Shown: positions 42,289-52,430, counted from the stretch's first letter. The stretch is 64,000 nt of DNA from Simmondsia chinensis (GCA_018398585.1 JAGTTD010000007.1:12206320-12270319), one strand, 5' to 3'. Notes: generated by a model from the letters alone, not told the origin. Made by a program: numbers and translations.

Positions 42289-42989
42289 TGTTAGGCTCTG
42301 ATGCCAATTGTTGAGGTAATCTGGATAAATCTACTATACTATGACACTAATTTGTGAGGGAAAATCTTGAACAAACTTGATATACTCGAATATCAATTTG
42401 TTAGAAAATTAATACCTCCTTAATGCCGAACTTAACACACCAGAACTGGATTCGATTCAAATACTATAACAAACACAAGAGCAGTAAATAATAGGATAAA
42501 AGAGAACAAACGAAGAACACAGAGATTTACGTGGAAACCCCTCTTCAATCGAGAGAGGAGAAAACCATGAGCTGAGATGAAGATTCTTTATTGAGTATGA
42601 ATAATGAAAGAATTACAATGACACTTCCTCTAAACTAGATCTATGGAGAATTATTGAACCACTCTCTCTAAACTCTCGTAATGCGCTCAAACGCCTTGAT
42701 GACGGCTGCTCTCTCTTAATTTTTGACTGGATACCTAAAACAGAAGCCCTAAACCCATATTTATACTAAGTGGCTAGGGTACGCGGAAAACGACTCCTAA
42801 TCGATTGGGGGGGGGGGCCCCGATCTATCGGGGTCCCGATTGATCGGACAGTGCGGATCAATCGGCCCCCTTTCTGCTATAAATCTTGATTAACGAAGTG
42901 CCCGATCGATCAGCTGAGTACCTCAATCAATCGGCACACTTGCGGCTTCCCTCATAACATAAACAAGTAATTTGAGACATATCCTAACA
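42289..42989 (-). repeat. Cop-4 5' LTR
   Basis: 701 bp; 65 bp longer than its partner because of an extra G-rich stretch with a poly(G) run (about 42806-42817) and added GATC-type palindromes (42820-42870). Ends otherwise align throughout. Confidence 0.9.
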
Positions 42990-42994
42990 CTACA

Positions 42995-43792
42995 AGAACA
43001 AATGAAAAAAGCTAAGAACAACAAGAAGTACATATTTTACATGGTTTGGACTCCTAAAATATGGACCTAATCCACAGCTCCCTATTACTTGAGAAGTCTA
43101 TCCACTATGTTAGGAATTATTGAAAATTACAAGCCAAAATTCAACGCAGTAACGAATTACATACATAAACCATAGGGTTCTAAGAAATAAACCTTACACA
43201 AACCCTGATCTATAAGATCTTCTCACCAAAAACCTTAACCCACCATGGAAAAGCCAAAGAAGAATTAGGGTCAGGGTTTTCATGGAGGGCTACGGAGCAA
43301 CAGAGGGAAAAAACATAGAAGATAGAGAAAAGAACAATAGAAAAATGAACGGTCACTTAATTCTCATTCTGAACTGCCCCTATTTATAGTCCACCACCTC
43401 AATCGAAGTCACCTCCCCTTTAACCATTCTCAGCTGTTGGTAAGCACCCCAACGGATGGCCTAGATCTATCCAAACAAACAGAGATCTAGAGAAGGAGGA
43501 AGTGAAACGCATCCCAAAGGAGCCATCGGATGGAAGACACATGGCAATCTTAAACCATGGCAATGAACGGTGCGGGTAGCGGTCAGTGGCATGGGTAGGT
43601 AAATAGTACATCTAGGCAGGGGCAAAAGGGACAATGTCCCAAAGACCCAAAACTCAAAATCATAGCCGAATGGCCCCTGGTGTTCCATTTATTTACATAA
43701 TTGCCACCGCTTATAATTGGGAACCAAACGCAGTGTTTTGTCACTTTCCTTCATAAATTTATGCGTTTAAGTTTGCTTGTTTAAATCCGAAC
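42995..43792 (-). repeat. Probable 3' LTR of Cop-5, split by Cop-4
   Basis: No gene. - strand TATA box CTATAAATAGG at about 43380-43390 and an end at CCGAACA (43786-43792) beside Cop-5 pol suggest an LTR. Its other part would be about 39756-39832, on the far side of Cop-4. Open frames at 43420-43688 look accidental. There is no second LTR to confirm it. Confidence 0.45.
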
Positions 43793-43879
43793 AATCCTTC
43801 TGAGCTCATTTTACCTCATTTTAGCCCTAAATATTATTCAAGGCATGGTTAGCATATATATATATTGGTTACTATTTAT

Positions 43880-44612
43880 ACTAACCACTAGACTGACTCC
43901 AATAATAAGGAGCAAATACTGAATCCAAGGTTTAACTTGGATTCCAATCCGTTTGAACTAGTTTGACACATTTGGCAAACTTTTCCAAAGAAACAATCTT
44001 AGTACCCATATCTATAGGATTCTCCTTAGTGCAAATTTTCTACAATTCAAACCTGATTTGCATATAACTAGTCTTTTACAAAGTTCCTTATAACAACTAG
44101 ATGTTTGGTCCTATCAAGGTATACAGGGTTTTTATTAAAAGCCAAATCAGATTGGCTGTCTGAGTAGATAACAGGTGAACCTAAATTAAGGTTTATTTTT
44201 GATAGGATACCCCTCAACTAAATTCCCTTTATATGTTAAGGCCATGATTTCCACTTCAGGTGTTGACAAAGCTGTCATGGACTAAAGTTTGGATTTTCAG
44301 CTTATTACTCCTCCTGTTAGGGTGAAAATATATGATGTGGTGGATCTCCTCCTAGCTAAATCTCAACCAAAGTCTGAATTTGTATACCCAGTGACTTTTA
44401 GGTCCTTTTGGTCTCTACCCAAGGTCAAACCTAAATCTAAGGCTCCTCTAATGTAGTACCTTAGAAGCCATTTCATCCCATCCCAATGTGTTTTCCCAGA
44501 AATGCCCATAAATCTAGAAAGAACACTCATAGGTAAGCTAAATCAAGTTTGGTACGAGTCACGGGATATATTAATGAAGTATGGCATTTGCATAGGGTAT
44601 ATTTGTCATCTG
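43880..44612 (-). pseudogene. Cop-5 RNase H
   Basis: The - strand reads SPVIYSDSQSDLAFNKNPVYLDRTKHLVV (about 44190-44105), FVKD, YANQV and KENPIDMGTKIVSLEKFAKC (about 44040-43960), the C-terminal copia RNase H. The first half, GEVEIMALTYKGN-type and KVTGYTNSDFG-type, lies at 44230-44410. Broken by several stops. Confidence 0.72.
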
Positions 44613-45640
44613 CTATCTTTTTAGGTTAGTTTTAGGATAATAACTTGCATAAAATTTGTAGTAATAAGCCATGGATAATTTGACAATTTTACCATCATAC
44701 ATGTTGAATTGTTTTAAGACCTTAATTAGGTATCTCTCCTGTGATAGGTGTACTTTTTCTAACACTTTGTTTCTTACGATTTCCATGCCTAATATTCTTT
44801 TATCCTCTCCCATATTTTTCATATCGAATGAGCTATTCGATTTCTGTTTTAAGTGATTAATCTCATCTTTAGATCTACCGGCTAAAAGCATGTCATCTAC
44901 ATAGATTAGCAAGTATATGGCACGATTATCGTCATCCTTTTGAAAATAATATAGATATCATGCATAGACCTATTAAAGCCATTTGTCAAGGAACCATTTA
45001 TCCCAAAAGCTTAAGCTGATGGATGAAGATCCAGGATTGGTTTTATACTCTAACATGCCCCCTCACGCAAATGCCCGTTTGAGCTTGAAGCGTGGATAAT
45101 GCACAGGCCCACCTCTTACCTTGTGCTTAATTGTTTTAATATTGAAAGTGGGGGCTGTTGAGATTCGAACTCCTGACCTCTTGGTCATCAAGGCTCTGAT
45201 ACCATGTCAAGGAACCATTTATCCCAAAAGTTTAAGCTGATGGATGAAGGTCCAGGATTGGTTTTATACTCTAACACCATTTTCCATCATGAAATTGTGA
45301 AAATGCTTGTACCATTATCTAGGTGATTATTTGAGTCCATATAAGGACTTCTTCAGCAAACAAACATGTTCATCCATACAAGGTTTAATGAACCTCTCAG
45401 GTTGAGCCATGAGTATTTCTTCCTCAAGCTCTCCATACATAAAAGCAGCAGTGACATCCATTTGTTCCTGAAACACATCAGATATAGCATTCAAAGACAT
45501 TAGAATCCTGGGAGTAGTATGTAAAAAATTTCAGTATAATCCACACCCTCTTTTCGTGTGAAACCCCTGTCCCCAAGTCTGGCCTCAAACCTAACCCAAT
45601 CTATGGTCGAACCATTAAAAATGTCATTAAAAAATTAACA
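44613..45640 (-). pseudogene. Cop-5 reverse transcriptase, interrupted by TRIM
   Basis: The right part (45290-45620) gives VRFEARLGDRGFTRKEGVDYTE, EQMDVTAAFMYGELEEEILMAQPERF and DEHVCLLKKSLYGLK, the last followed by a stop. The left part (44613-44912) gives LIYVDDMLLAGRSKDEI with an intact polymerase site YVDD, then SSFDMKNMGEDKRILGMEI and LSQERYLIKVL. Between them lies the TRIM, and the RT protein is otherwise continuous. Confidence 0.83.
44984..45276 (-). mobile_element. TRIM element (293 bp), complete
   Basis: Terminal direct repeats of 72 bp each (44984-45055 and 45205-45276) run TGTCAAGGAACC to ACTCTAACA and differ at two positions. On the - strand the primer site TGGTATCAGAGCC (45192-45204) abuts the right repeat and the purine tract GTGAGGGGGCA the left one (45056-45066). 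Flanked by a perfect 5-bp duplication CCATT (44979-44983, 45277-45281). No coding capacity, so it must use enzymes of other elements. Confidence 0.95.
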
Positions 45641-45894
45641 TAAATTTTACTCAAATGACCAAATTGACACAATTTCAATTGTAGAGAGACTAAATTGATA
45701 CAACTAAAAGTACAGGGCCTAAATTAGGACAATAGGCAAAGAACATGGACCTTTGACATAAATAAATATTCAAGACAAATATTCCTCTCATTTCACCTAT
45801 GTCGGCCATTATTTTCTTTGTTTGGCTTATAAATTACTCTGTTGATTACTTAGTTTAGGGTCATGACAGCTTGTATCATGGTAACAAAGCATTG

Positions 45895-46960
45895 ATCCTT
45901 AGGCCTATGGTGAGTTCATACGAAAATGGTAGAAAAAAACTCGTTCAATGGAAAAAATCAAAGGAATTAAAGAATCTTTATCCTGTCAAGTTCATTCTAC
46001 GAATGAGAATATGGGGCGATCAGTTTCTGAACTCAAGGCTTTTATACAAGAGTTACGTGATATGATCATTGGCATGGCTTTACAACAATCAAGACTGTGA
46101 GAGAGGGGATTAATGGCTACAGATTCTCCAAATCAGTCACAAATCCATCCTAAACAGCAACATTTAATGACTATTCAGATGTATTCAGTAAGATTGAGTA
46201 AGGTACAATTCCCTCTTTTCTCTGCTGAAGACATCAATGATGATTGTATATGTGTGACAAATTCTTTGCAATTGGTAATACACCAAAGCATGTGAAAGTG
46301 AAACTTGCATCAATTCATTTGAAAGGAATAGCTTTACGATGGCATCAAAGACTCATGAAAACGAGAAATCAAATGATAAGTTGGGAACACTATGTGATGG
46401 CATTAAAGATCAAATTCGGTAGTTTGTATGAAGACCCTATATCTAAACTGATGAACTTGAGACAAATTGATTCAAATTGATTCTGTTAGTGAATACTTAA
46501 CTCAATGTGATGTAATTAGTGTGCATTCTGACTTGAGTGAGTTGTAACTAATGAGCTGCTTCTTAACTCGATTAAGATCAAATATTGAGTTAGAAGTGAG
46601 ATCTCGCTATCCTGCAATACTTTAACAAGCAGTTTGTGTAGCTAAGTTGGCTGAAGCCAAGGTATAGGACTTGGCAAAGCAACTTAAGTATTCAAAAGTG
46701 CCTTTATTGCCCACACCAAGTAACATAGCACCTTCTTCTATTAGGCCCAACGCCTGCCAATACTCTCCAATATTGCCTTCACAACTAACGAACATGACAA
46801 ATAGTTATAAGTCATCAAAGACTTTAACTATGGATGAGATGCAAGATAGAAGAGCTAAAGGACTTTGCTACATTTGTGATGAAAGATTTAAATCGGGTTA
46901 TAGATGTAAAACTAAAACCCCTCGGTTATTTAAGCTGGTGGGGATCAGGAGGTAATTAAG
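45895..46960 (+). pseudogene. Chr-1 gag
   Basis: Core gag motifs: VQFPLFSAEDIN, then in a second frame YMCDKFFAIGNTPKHVKVKLASIHLKGIALRWHQ, WEHYVMALKIKFGSLYEDPISKLMNLRQ (46244-46480). After stops, the open segment 46671-46955 starts with a Pro/Ser linker and ends in CYICDERFKSGYRCK, the chromovirus zinc knuckle with His changed to Tyr. The signature CDE(K/R)(F/W)xxGHxC is typical of Tekay-like chromoviruses. Confidence 0.85.
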
Positions 46961-47059
46961 ATGAATGGAGATACAGAGGAAGAGGAGGCTGTTGTTGGTG
47001 GAATCAGCTGCAAATATATTGGTCCATGCTCTTTCAGGAGCTCTGAATTACCAGACCCT

Positions 47060-47408
47060 TAGAGTAACAAGGTACTATGGTGGGCAACTTTTGCACATTT
47101 TGATTGATTAGGGCTCTACCCATAATTTCTTTTATGCACAGTTGACGGTTAAATTGGGTTGTATCACTAGTAAAATAGAGCCAGTGTCCATATCAGTAGA
47201 AGATGGTAGCAAGATGCTAGGCAAAGCTAATTGCCAAGGGTTCTCATGGAAATTGCTAGGCAGTTTGTTCATTGCAGAATTCATGCTCATGCCATTGAGA
47301 GGATCTAATATGGCATTGGGAATTGAATGGCTATCAACATTGGATAACATCAATTGCAACTTTAAAGAGTTGCAAATGGTATTTAGAATGGCAAGGAAAG
47401 ACACATAT
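47060..47408 (+). pseudogene. Chr-1 protease (continues after Cop-6 at 49035)
   Basis: LLHILID-stop-GSTHNFFYAQL (about 47085-47140) is the active site: the Ser codon of D-S-G-S-T has become TAG (47109-47111). Then VSISVEDGSKMLGKANCQG and MLMPLRGSNMALGIEWLSTLDNINCNFKELQM (47142-47400). Cop-6 cuts in after RMARKDTY; the protein resumes at 49035 as MLRDTHSGSCKIVNANTVTKTLSG. Confidence 0.83.
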
Positions 47409-47419
47409 TGTGAACCCTT

Positions 47420-48705
47420 GAGAACCCGCATTTGAAGTAAATAAAGCATGATGTTGATCGGAGGAAGGGTGACCCTGATATCGATTCTGGGCGCTCTCCT
47501 CATTGAGAAGATCAATTTTTAGTTTTTCAAAGGGGGGTGTAGGTGAAGTATTGCGAGTTAAAATAGCAAAAGCGGCATATTCAATTGGAAGCCCATAAAG
47601 GGCGTAATGAACTAGTTCTTGATTGGCTATTGGTGAGTCTATGGCAGCTAAGTCATCTGCAATGGATTTTAACTCGGAGAGGTATTTTTCCATAGTTTTG
47701 CCATCCTTTTTAAGTTTATAATTTGAGATCTAAGGTCAAATTCCTTGGTCAGCGAATGATCTCAAAATCGTTTGACAAGGGCATCCCACATGGCTTTTGA
47801 TGTGGGTTGTCGGACAATATCATTGAGAAGGGATTGAGATAAGGTGGCAGAGATGCAAGAACGAAGACTTTGGTCAGTATGAACCCAGTCTATATATTCA
47901 GGATTGGGAAGAAAGACACCATTATTAGTTGTTATTTGAGTTGAGGGACAGGGAAAAGTACCTTCAATATAACCCATAAGTTGATGTGAGATTAGTAGCA
48001 TATAAAATTGTTCGCGTCAAGTTGTATAATCAGTAGCATGTTCTAATTTTATGGTAATTATATTAGAAATGCTAGAAAGTGGAAGTAACAGGGGGGTAGT
48101 AGTATTTTGTTGTAAATTAGGGTTTATTTGTGGGAAAGGGGAGGGGTAACAGCTGCCACCACTAGGAAGTGGGGCCAGCAGTCCCCCCGGGCCAGGGTTC
48201 AAACCACCAGTGACACCAAGAGGTACGCCACCAGCAAGGCCGGTGTACGCACCACCGGGTGTGGTGGTTGCAGGTCCATGCGAGGAGAGAGGAAGTGGGC
48301 CACCGGGGAGGTGGTCCATTGATTTGGTATTGGGTCGCCGATCTGTCGGTGACCACCAACGGAGGTGGTGGCACCGGCAGCCGACAGGGAGGGGGGGGGG
48401 GAGGAGGGAAGGGAAGTGGGGATGCCCGAGCCAAAAAATTGAGAAAATTGTGGCCTCATGGTTGCTAACGAAGTACCTGGGATGGCAACACCAGTATTCG
48501 TTGCCATTGAGGATAAGACCTGAGGTTATGGAACCGATATGAGGAAAATCGGACATAGCCACCAAGGGGCCCACCACTCGAGGGTCGACCAAGGGTCCAG
48601 CATAGGGGGAGCCGAGCTCGGCCACCAGAGTAGTGACGGCGGGTCTGGTGGTCGAAGGGGAGAGGGAGGGGGGGGGGGGGGGAGTTGGGATTTGCTGCCA
48701 TAGAA
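47420..48705 (-). pseudogene. Cop-6 gag
   Basis: N-terminus MAANPNSPPPPLPLPF (from 48701) with a long Gly/Pro-rich, frame-shifting leader, unusually GC-rich for this window. The conserved part is in 47762-48001 (LLISHQLMGYIEGTFPCP, DQSLRSCISATLSQSLLNDIVRQPTSKAMWDALVKRF) and 47334-47693 (MEKYLSELKSIADDLAAIDSPIANQELVHYALYGLPIEY), typical copia UBN2-type gag. It breaks off at TSNAGSQG where the deletion joins the LTR edge. Confidence 0.82.
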
Positions 48706-48848
48706 ATAAAAGTAAATAGGAGAAGAAAGAATAAATTGAAGACTGTAAAAGTAAAGAAGTAATAGCCAATCGAGTACTAAAAGAAAATTAAAGCAAAAGA
48801 GAGAACATAGATTAAAAGGAGAAGGGAGAAGAGAGAGTCTCCTTTGGA

Positions 48849-48861
48849 GGCCCTAATACCG
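48849..48861 (-). other. Primer-binding site, tRNA-iMet type (Cop-6)
   Basis: CGGTATTAGGGCC on the - strand, directly next to the 168-bp LTR. Confidence 0.75.
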
Positions 48862-49029
48862 TGTGAACTTGAGGCAAAAGGATCAATTGTATTATATATA
48901 AAAGAAGAATACAAGCTCTCTATTTATAGAGCACAAGGAAGGATCATCAAGACATAAATTACTCCTACAATCAAGGCATAATTTAATCATATCTTAATCA
49001 TATAGGATATTTCATAGTATCCTCTAATA
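48862..49029 (-). repeat. Cop-6 5' LTR
   Basis: 168 bp, short for copia. - strand TATA CTATAAATAGAGAG at about 48918-48931. Ends TATTAGAGG and TTCACA; the first should be TG. Confidence 0.82.
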
Positions 49030-49034
49030 CATAT

Positions 49035-50030
49035 GTTGAGGGATACTCATTCAGGGTCGTGCAAGATAGTGAATGCTAATACGGTAACAAAGACCTTATC
49101 AGGAGCAGCTTACATTACTATGTTACAAGTGAGACTTCTTGAAAAGAAGTAGATAGAATTTTGGGTCTATTACATTTGCAGATGGTGCTCTTGATCAAAC
49201 AAGCTTACCTACTAAGATAAGGAGGGTGTTCTTGTGGTTTGGAGATGTCTTTGAAGAACCATCGCAACTTCCTCCAAGCAAACCAGATTTTGATCGCAGA
49301 AATCACTTGAAAGAAGGGTCTATACCTGTCAATAAAAGACCTTATAGATATCTTGCATCACAGAAGGATATTCTAGAAAAAAAATGGTGCAGGAATTACT
49401 TGAGAAGGGATATATGCAATACAGTTGCAGCCCTTACACCTCTTCAGCAGTATTAGTAAGAAAAAAAGGATAGAGAATGGAGAATGTGTGTTGATTATAG
49501 AGACCTTAATCACGACACTATCAAAGATAAGTTCCCTATATCTTTGGTACAAAATTTGCAAGATGAACTGGGAGGCAATAAATTCTTTTCTAAAGTTGAT
49601 TTGAGATTAGGCTATGATCAAATTAGGATACATAGAGAGGATGTGGACAACATTGCCTTTAGAACTCATATGGGACACTGAGTTTTTTGTGATGCCTTTT
49701 GGAGTAACGAATGCTCCTTCAAGTTTTTAATCTCTCATAAATTCTATTTTTGAACCATATATAAGGATGTTCATCTTGGTGTTCTTTGATGACATTTTGA
49801 TTTATAGCACAAATCTTCTTGACCATGTATAACATTTACAGATGACATTTGAGCATTGAAACATAATCAGCTTTATGTTAAACTCAGCAAGTGTGCTTTT
49901 GCTACCTAGAAAATTTAATACATGGGGCATGTGATATCACCTCAGGGGGTAGCAATAGATCCTCCACTTGGGACATTTGGGGCTCAGTGGTTACTGTAGG
50001 AGATTCACTCAAGATTATGGTGTATTAGTT
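49035..50030 (+). pseudogene. Chr-1 reverse transcriptase
   Basis: After the protease tail (to about 49140) the RT begins: VFEEPSQLPPSKPDFDRRNHLKEGSIPVNKRPYRYLASQKDILEK (49226-49375), then AVLVRKK-type and MCVDYRDLNHDTIKDKFPI (49484-49545), FFSKVDLRLGYDQIRIHREDV with the first catalytic Asp, FVMPFGVTNAPSSF-type, and the site [11 protein letters not shown] (F-D-D) at about 49775-49807. Then NQLYVKLSKCAFAT. Stops near 49457 and 49680. Confidence 0.87.
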
Positions 50031-50565
50031 TAACCATTGACTGATCTTCTCAAAAAAGATGGGTGAAAATTGCAAGAAACCACTTAATGTCCATTTGAGA
50101 AGCTGAAACAAGCTATTTGTTCTGCTCCTACACTTGCTTTGCCAGATGTATCTAAAACCTTTTTGATTAAAATAAATACGAGCAATATGACAATTGGAGA
50201 TGTTCTCATTCAAGAGGGACATCCCCTTGCGTACATGAGTAAAGCACTTAGTCCAAAGTAATAACTATTTTATGTCTATGGAAGAGAGTTATTGTCGTGG
50301 TCCATGTGGTGAAGAAATGGAAACAATATTTACTGAACAACACATTTTTCATCAAGATTGATCAAAACAATTTAAATTTCTTGTTGAAACAAAAGATTCA
50401 CTCTCACTTCCAATAGTTATGGCTTTCACAGTTGATGGGACTCTCTTATGTGATTGAGTATAAAAGGGGCAAAGAGAATGTCGTTGCAAATGCTCTTTCT
50501 CGAATTCCTAATAGTGAAGTCACTTGTATGTCGTTGTCTGTCATTGAGTCCAATCTATAAGCGCT
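50031..50565 (+). pseudogene. Chr-1 RNase H
   Basis: The connection PLTDLLKKDG and FEKLKQAICSAPTLALPDVSKTFLIKINTSNMTIGDVLIQEGHPLAYMSKAL follows RT; the first catalytic Asp (T-D-A-S in the family) reads N-T-S. Then VYGRELLSW-type, NNTFFIKIDQNNLNFLLKQ, SYVIEYKRGKENVVANALSRIPN, which leads to integrase. Stops near 50270 and 50410. Confidence 0.82.
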
Positions 50566-50689
50566 CATGCAGTTATCTTGACAACAAGATCCTGTGTTAC
50601 AGAACATTATACAACAATTATAGCAAGCACTAAATTCTCAGTCTAAATATCCATGGTATGACAATCAATTGAAGCGCAAGGGCAGATAG

Positions 50690-51480
50690 GTGGTGGGGAA
50701 AGTTAAGGAGCTTAGATTGAAAATCCTCTAATGGCTTCAAACTTCTCTTGTAGTGGGACACTCAGGCAGTGATGCAACTTTAAAAAGGGTCCAGTCAATC
50801 TTTTACGGGAAAGGCAAAAGCAGATGTATTTCATACTTTGTTAAAACTTGTGTTGTGTGTTAAGCATGTAAACATGAGAATGTTGCTTCACTAGGGTTGA
50901 TTCAGCCATTGCCTATACCTGACTCTACATAGACATAAGACAAAATGAACTTCACTGAAGGCTTGCCCACGTCTTTTGGTAAGGAGGTTATATAGGTGGT
51001 GGAGGATAGGGTTTAGCAATTAGGCTCACTTCATGGCCCCCTCCCATCCCAACATAGCTTTACTTGTCGCATAAGCATACATGGAGAATGTTTATAAGCT
51101 ACATAGTATGCCTCATTCAATCATTAGTGATAGAGACACAATTTTTTAAAGTGAATTCTGGTGAGCACTTTTTTTCCATTGGAAGAGTTGATCTACCCTA
51201 GTCTTTTGCTAATCATTCACAAACAGATGGGCAATCTAAGGTTTTTAATTGAGGTTTTAAGACTTACTTACATTGCATGTGCAATTCCATCCCTACTTAT
51301 TGGGCTAAGTGACTTCCTTTAGCGGAGTGGTGGCATAACACTACTTGGCATACTTCCACTAATACTAATCCTTATGAGGCACTCTATGGTCAACCCCCAC
51401 CTCTCCACATACCTTATTTGCCATAAGAAACTACTATGGAGGCTATTGACAAGAGTCTTACTTAATGTGAGGAGACAGTT
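50690..51480 (+). pseudogene. Chr-1 integrase
   Basis: GHSGSDATLKRVQSIFYGKG and CVVC-stop-ACKHENVASLGLIQPLPIPDS form the zinc finger region (50758-50930). The core is shifted: KMNFTEGLPTSFGKEVI (first Asp changed to Asn), then SIISDRDTIF-type with the second Asp near 51125, HSQTDGQSK, and WRYNTTWHTSTNTNPYEALYGQPPPLHIPYLP (about 51325-51420). Many stops and shifts; identity is secure from these chromovirus motifs. Confidence 0.83.
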
Positions 51481-51652
51481 AAAGTCCTCAAATTCCACCT
51501 CACTAGAGATCAAAATCGCATGTGGCAAATGGCTAACAGGAAACGCTCTGAAAGGAGCTTTTAAGAAGGTGCTTGGGTTTTCCTTAAACTCCATCCCTAT
51601 AGACAAAGTTATGTTGCTCAGAGACATAAACAGAATTAAGGAGGCACTGGAT

Positions 51653-51683
<31 letters not shown>

Positions 51684-52000
51684 AGAGACATAAACAGAAT
51701 TTAGCCCCAAAGTACTTTGGTCCATTTTCTATCATGTCACGTGCAGAAATGGTTGCCTACAAACTACTACTACCTTCTACTGCTAAGATTCATGATGCCT
51801 TTCATGTTTCACAGTTAAAATCATATTCTGGTCCTATTCCTCCCACTGTGTATATACGTGGTTTGTCCACTATACTAGATAAAGTTCCTAAAGCAATTGT
51901 GGACAAGAAGGTAATCAAGAGGGTTAATCGTGCAGCTACCAAAGTATTGCTCAAATGGCAGCACCAACCCATGGAGAATGCTACTTAAGAATTTTTGTAT
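51481..52000 (+). pseudogene. Chr-1 integrase C-terminus and chromodomain
   Basis: WVFLKLHPYRQSYVAQRHKQN (to 51637) continues after the SINE tail as LAPKYFGPFSIM (from about 51702), then AYKLLLPSTAKIHDAFHVSQLKSYSGP (51734-51840) and the chromodomain VDKKVIKRVNRAATKVLLKWQHQPMENAT, where the next Trp codon is a stop, then EFLYDIM. Chromodomains of this kind bind heterochromatin marks and direct insertion there, which suits the window. Confidence 0.86.
51620..51701 (+). mobile_element. 46-bp SINE tail with 18-bp target duplication
   Basis: The insert 51638-51683 reads AAGGAGGCACTGGATTTG then (TTG)n, the same 3' end as the SINE at 39455-39581 (GGCACTGGGACTG(TTG)n). Perfect 18-bp direct repeats AGAGACATAAACAGAATT flank it (51620-51637, 51684-51701), and the host integrase frame rejoins when it is removed. 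All but the last few dozen bases of the SINE are missing. Confidence 0.85.
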
Positions 52001-52057
52001 GATATTATGATATGTTGCACATATAGCCTTCATTTCACATCTCAAGGATTTTCTTTT

Positions 52058-52430
52058 TCTTTTTTTTTTTTTTTTTTTGAGAGGAGGAGGATTGGGGGGG
52101 GTGGGGTTGTTGTGGTGTGTGGTGTTCACGTGGTTTGGGTGTGAGGTTGATTACAGGAAATGAGCTGGGATTGAATAAGTGGACGTACGACGCAGTAGCT
52201 AAGGTAGAAAGCAAGATCTTTTCCTAGGCGGTTAGTTATGGATATTTTAGAGTCACTTAGTAAATGGTTAATTATATCAAACTGTGATCTGGAGCATTCT
52301 TTGTGTAAAGCATATATAGAGGAACGATACTGTAATTAGGACTTAGTTTTGAACTAATGACAAATACAATTCTTCTCTCCCTCTATTAACTCTTCTCTTC
52401 TCCTTCATTCCTTCCAATACTTTTATTGAA
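52058..52430 (+). repeat. Candidate polypurine tract and 3' LTR of Chr-1
   Basis: After the chromodomain come a T run (52058-52079), GAGAGGAGGAGGATTGGGGGGGG (52079-52101 region) as a purine tract, and then TGTTGTGGTGTGTGG as possible LTR start. CATATATAGAGG at about 52311 may be its TATA box and a pyrimidine-rich CTTCTCTCCCTC at 52373 its R/U5. No second copy was found, so limits are uncertain. Confidence 0.4.

Larger units (their letters stand above)
39833..42989 (-). mobile_element. Cop-4: internally deleted Ty1/copia retrotransposon
   Basis: 3157 bp on the - strand, perfect 5-bp duplication CTACA on both sides (39828-39832, 42990-42994), LTR ends TGTTAGG/CCTAACA. Primer site, gag, protease, start of integrase, then a jump to the end of RNase H and the polypurine tract. 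RT and the integrase core are gone, so it is non-autonomous. A different copia family from Cop-1/2/3. It interrupts the probable LTR of Cop-5. Confidence 0.9.
43793..45640 (-). mobile_element. Cop-5: Ty1/copia pol fragment
   Basis: RT and RNase H of a third copia lineage on the - strand, ending abruptly near 45640 inside RT. It is interrupted by a TRIM (44984-45276). Gag, protease and integrase are missing. The next element to the right starts at about 45850; the AT-rich stretch between them holds nothing I recognise. Confidence 0.8.
47409..49029 (-). mobile_element. Cop-6: copia deletion derivative (1621 bp)
   Basis: The duplication CATAT flanks it exactly (47404-47408 and 49030-49034), and Chr-1 protease is continuous without it. 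- strand: a 168-bp 5' LTR (48862-49029; first bases TA where TG is expected), primer site CGGTATTAGGGCC (48849-48861), gag, and then only about the first seven bases of the 3' LTR (TGTGAAC, 47409-47415). Protease, integrase, RT and RNase H are all missing. Confidence 0.87.
45850..52430 (+). mobile_element. Chr-1: chromovirus-type Ty3/gypsy retrotransposon
   Basis: + strand gag, protease, RT, RNase H, integrase and a chromodomain, the order of chromoviruses. The 5' LTR is not clear; GTATCATGGTAAC near 45875 may be a worn primer site. Two later insertions sit inside: Cop-6 in the protease and a 46-bp SINE tail in the integrase C-terminal region. A candidate 3' LTR begins near 52105. Frames are broken throughout. 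Confidence 0.88.

Noticed and set aside
43420..43688. - strand ORFs of 63 and 73 codons
   Set aside because: No motif, and they lie in a probable LTR.
45160..45204. tRNA-like sequence (AGTTCGAATC and GGCTCTGATACCA)
   Set aside because: Only a primer-binding site and a short B-box-like stretch within the TRIM; no acceptor stem, D arm or anticodon arm can be drawn.
48017..48769. 250-codon - strand ORF rich in Pro, Gly and Thr, with long overlapping + strand ORFs
   Set aside because: GC-rich leader of Cop-6 gag; several frames on both strands are open by composition and no domain is present beyond the short gag start.
51655..51683. (TTG)n as a plain microsatellite
   Set aside because: Flanking 18-bp direct repeats and the GGCACTGG stub show it is a SINE tail.
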